The position numbers and the translations under genes were made by a program. The notes beneath the pieces are model-generated. The model did no database searches. It was not told where the DNA came from and was given only the letters and a program-made list of their open reading frames with translations. From contig JAUYAO010000059.1 of NCBI GenBank assembly GCA_030692565.1, positions 99,817 through 163,816 on the forward strand: a stretch of DNA of 64,000 nt, read 5' to 3'. The stretch is from Nitrospira sp. (GTDB lineage: Bacteria; Nitrospirota; Nitrospiria; Nitrospirales; Nitrospiraceae). Positions 62,117 to 64,000 of the stretch are shown piece by piece (positions within the stretch are counted from its first letter, which is position 1; every line of letters starts with the position of its first letter).

Positions 62117-63583
62117 TCAAGTGAGCTGTACGGGTTCCGTCTTCCGAAGCAACAATGCCCGCACTGCGGCAATTTCCCCAGGACGAAACTCCCCGATCCA
62201 CCAATAGCCGAGCACGCTGATGATCCCGAGCAGCACCAGCTTGGGAAACACGAGGAACCCGGAAGTCGGCCACCAGAGCGACGCCGTCCCAACGACGAGT
62301 CCGATCGCCAGACTCCGGATCACGGTTCCAACCGGCGGCCACACCTTCCACAAGGCATACACACCTACCCCCGCTGCGAGCGCCCCAAGAGAGGAGACCA
62401 CAACAGTCACCAAAGCGGCACCCTGCTGTCCGAATCGGGGAATCAGTACGAGATGACCGGCCAATGCCACCAGGACCAACGGGGCAGTAAACACGATCGT
62501 TCTGGCCGGTAATCCCGCAGCCGTCATGATCGTAATCGACACCATCAACATCACATTCGAGACCGCTCCGACAATCAGCAACGCCAACAGCGGGCCGGCG
62601 GGGAGAAATGCGGCGCCGAACACGACTTGCACGATCTCCGGAGCCGCGCCGGCGATGATTGCCGCAACCGGCAGGAAGAACATCGTGACACGCATCGCAT
62701 CACGCGCGAGTTCCCTGGCTCTTTCTCCCTGGCAATCCGCAAGTTGCCGGCTCAACGTAGCCAGCAACAGCGAGGAGAATGTCCAGGAGAACAACCCGGG
62801 CAAGAGCGAGAGACTTTGAGCCGCACTATAGATGCCGGCCTGCGTGGCGGTTCCTCCGAGGATCTTGAGCATGAACAGATCCATCCCGTTGAAAAAGATG
62901 AGACAGATCGAGGACAGGAACAACAGCGCGCCGTATCGCTGAATCGGGAGAGGCACCGGAGCTTGCTTGACGAACATCCCTTCTCCGAGATACCAGCGGC
63001 TGAGCAGAAGCTCTGCCAGCGACGAACCGATCACCCCCAGCACTGCTCCCGTAATAGAGAAACCTGCCTGGACAAGGACCACCACAAGCCCCATTCGGAT
63101 CAGCCAGCGTCCGGCTCTGGCCGCCGCGCCGGCTCGGTAATTCCCTCTTCCGATCAACACATTTCGATAGGCTTGTCCGACGCATAACAGGGGAATATCG
63201 AGCGCGCACAGGCGGAGATAGAATGCCAAATCCGGCTCTTTGAACAGCGCGCTGAGCGGTGCAGCGAGAATCCAGACAAGAATCATCGCTGCAATACCAA
63301 TCTTCAGACTGAGACGAATCACCATGGCACCGACCGGTTTCCAATCGCTCGTTTCACCGACAAACTTAATCGTCGCTTTTGTAAAGAACGAGTTCATCGC
63401 GCTTTCGATCCAAATGATCGTGGTCAGCGTCAGGGCCAGCAAGCCATAGCCTTGAGGGCCAAGCTGTCTCGTCAAGAAGCCAGTCGTAATGAGGGCCGTG
63501 AGTGGAAACAGCAACTCCGCCAGAAATATTCTGGCGGTCCCGTCCATCATGCGACGCCCCATAGTCGTTGTCAGTAAACTCAT
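62117..63583 (-). CDS. Wzx-type polysaccharide flippase (MOP superfamily)
   Basis: 488 residues, about 12-14 membrane helices. FLAELLFPLTALITTGFLTRQLG at the start and the YAL-like helices are typical of polysaccharide translocases. It moves lipid-linked repeat units across the inner membrane. Upstream of its ATG there is GGGTGGA. It is the first gene in the visible glycan run, so the cluster may start here or beyond the right edge. Confidence 0.9.
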   Translation of the reverse strand: MSLLTTTMGRRMMDGTARIFLAELLFPLTALITTGFLTRQLGPQGYGLLALTLTTIIWIESAMNSFFTKATIKFVGETSDWKPVGAMVIRLSLKIGIAAMILVWILAAPLSALFKEPDLAFYLRLCALDIPLLCVGQAYRNVLIGRGNYRAGAAARAGRWLIRMGLVVVLVQAGFSITGAVLGVIGSSLAELLLSRWYLGEGMFVKQAPVPLPIQRYGALLFLSSICLIFFNGMDLFMLKILGGTATQAGIYSAAQSLSLLPGLFSWTFSSLLLATLSRQLADCQGERARELARDAMRVTMFFLPVAAIIAGAAPEIVQVVFGAAFLPAGPLLALLIVGAVSNVMLMVSITIMTAAGLPARTIVFTAPLVLVALAGHLVLIPRFGQQGAALVTVVVSSLGALAAGVGVYALWKVWPPVGTVIRSLAIGLVVGTASLWWPTSGFLVFPKLVLLGIISVLGYWWIGEFRPGEIAAVRALLLRKTEPVQLT

Positions 63584-64000
63584 TCCACCCTTTCAGATAT
63601 CATGCGCCTAGAACCCTCTATCTCCTCAACAGGCTCCGCTCAGCTTGCTGGCACCGACGTGCCCCCCTTCCTCTGCCTGCTTGCCCAATGGCGCCCATGG
63701 GATAACAGAACTGCGTGAGGCTTTGGATCAGTATAGAAACAAGATGGCGGGTAACCAATACCTCTTCCCTCGTTCTTCCCCTACAAAAGAGGGACGAAGG
63801 GAACGAGGAATTGTGATTGCCGCAGTACGGTTAAACAGGCATGCCTTCAATATGACACTGCTAGGAGCCTGTCCGAGTAATGGCTGACCATGCGTGACAA
63901 GACGTAGATTCACGGCAGGACCAGCAGCGATTCGGTCCGCCGCCGAAGGGTGTGGCCGATACGTGTGCCAATGAGTGGAATTGTGATCGGTTTGGGGGGA
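63584..64000. other. 417-bp right-edge region without a recognised gene
   Basis: Only short frames without homology or ribosome binding sites are seen. It contains the hairpin at 63765-63810 and, near 63864, the phrase GAGCCTGTCCGAGTAAT, which may be the end of a mobile element but cannot be confirmed without the neighbouring sequence. Confidence 0.4.
63765..63810. repeat. hairpin-forming inverted repeat
   Basis: CTCGTTC (63769-63775 with flank TTCC) pairs with GAACGAG and its flank GGAA (63801-63810) with one bulged base. The interior has further pairing of CCCCT with AGAGGG. It may be a bidirectional terminator or the end structure of a repeat element. Confidence 0.4.

Noticed and set aside
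63864..63885. Insertion-sequence end near the right edge
   Set aside because: The GAGCCTGTCCGAGTAAT phrase looks like an IS terminus, but no transposase frame or paired end is in the window.
1..64000. CRISPR arrays, prophage, rRNA or tRNA clusters
   Set aside because: No regularly spaced direct repeats, phage genes or RNA gene signatures were found.

Overview
The window reads as a chromosomal segment of a Gram-negative bacterium, most likely a Nitrospira-type member of the Nitrospirota. This is inference from gene order, GC-rich coding and overall protein character; no database was searched. A MurE with the DNPR motif points to meso-diaminopimelate peptidoglycan, and a PagL-like protein points to an outer membrane with lipid A.

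The left part (1-16 kb) lies almost entirely on the minus strand. It holds a fabH fragment and plsX, then the ribosomal/replication operon rpsF-ssb-rpsR-yceD-rpmF, a PagL-like outer-membrane protein, pth and rplY, prs and ispE. A type IV pilus block follows (pilC, a PilS-like kinase and a PilR-like sigma-54 activator), then pgsA, a small unknown plus-strand gene and a class C beta-lactamase-fold hydrolase.

From 15.1 to 36.1 kb runs one long cell division and cell wall (dcw) cluster, transcribed right to left: rsmH-ftsL-ftsI-murE-murF-mraY-murD-ftsW-murG-murC-murB-ddl-ftsQ-ftsA-ftsZ, continuing into pgeF-yggS-proC-yggT-divIVA. Many of these genes overlap or abut. mraZ is absent, but three MraZ-box-like AAGTGG repeats at exact 10-bp spacing remain at the predicted dcw promoter.

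The middle (36.2-47.6 kb) is a mosaic. It has a secreted protein with two exact-period repeat arrays, a beta-propeller lipoprotein, YajQ, a large perfect inverted repeat and CstA. A MazEF-type toxin-antitoxin pair follows, flanked by an 85%-identical fragment of a second cstA. Then come a GST-like protein, an alpha/beta hydrolase, three PilZ-domain proteins, an M48 peptidase with a TPR-like tail, and a 49-residue membrane protein.

The right part (47.7-63.6 kb) is an all-minus surface-glycan cluster. It encodes a Wzx-type flippase, an alkaline-phosphatase-superfamily enzyme, seven apparently intact glycosyltransferases (five GT2-like, one GT4, one polytopic GT39-like), a Gfo/Idh/MocA dehydrogenase, an FkbM methyltransferase and a cytochrome P450. 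It also carries a frameshifted CgeB-like glycosyltransferase and a decayed GT2 remnant. The PilZ genes beside it suggest c-di-GMP control of the surface glycan. The combination of P450, FkbM and AP-superfamily enzyme inside a Wzx-type locus is the best candidate here for an undescribed system. No tRNA, rRNA, CRISPR array or complete insertion sequence was recognised.
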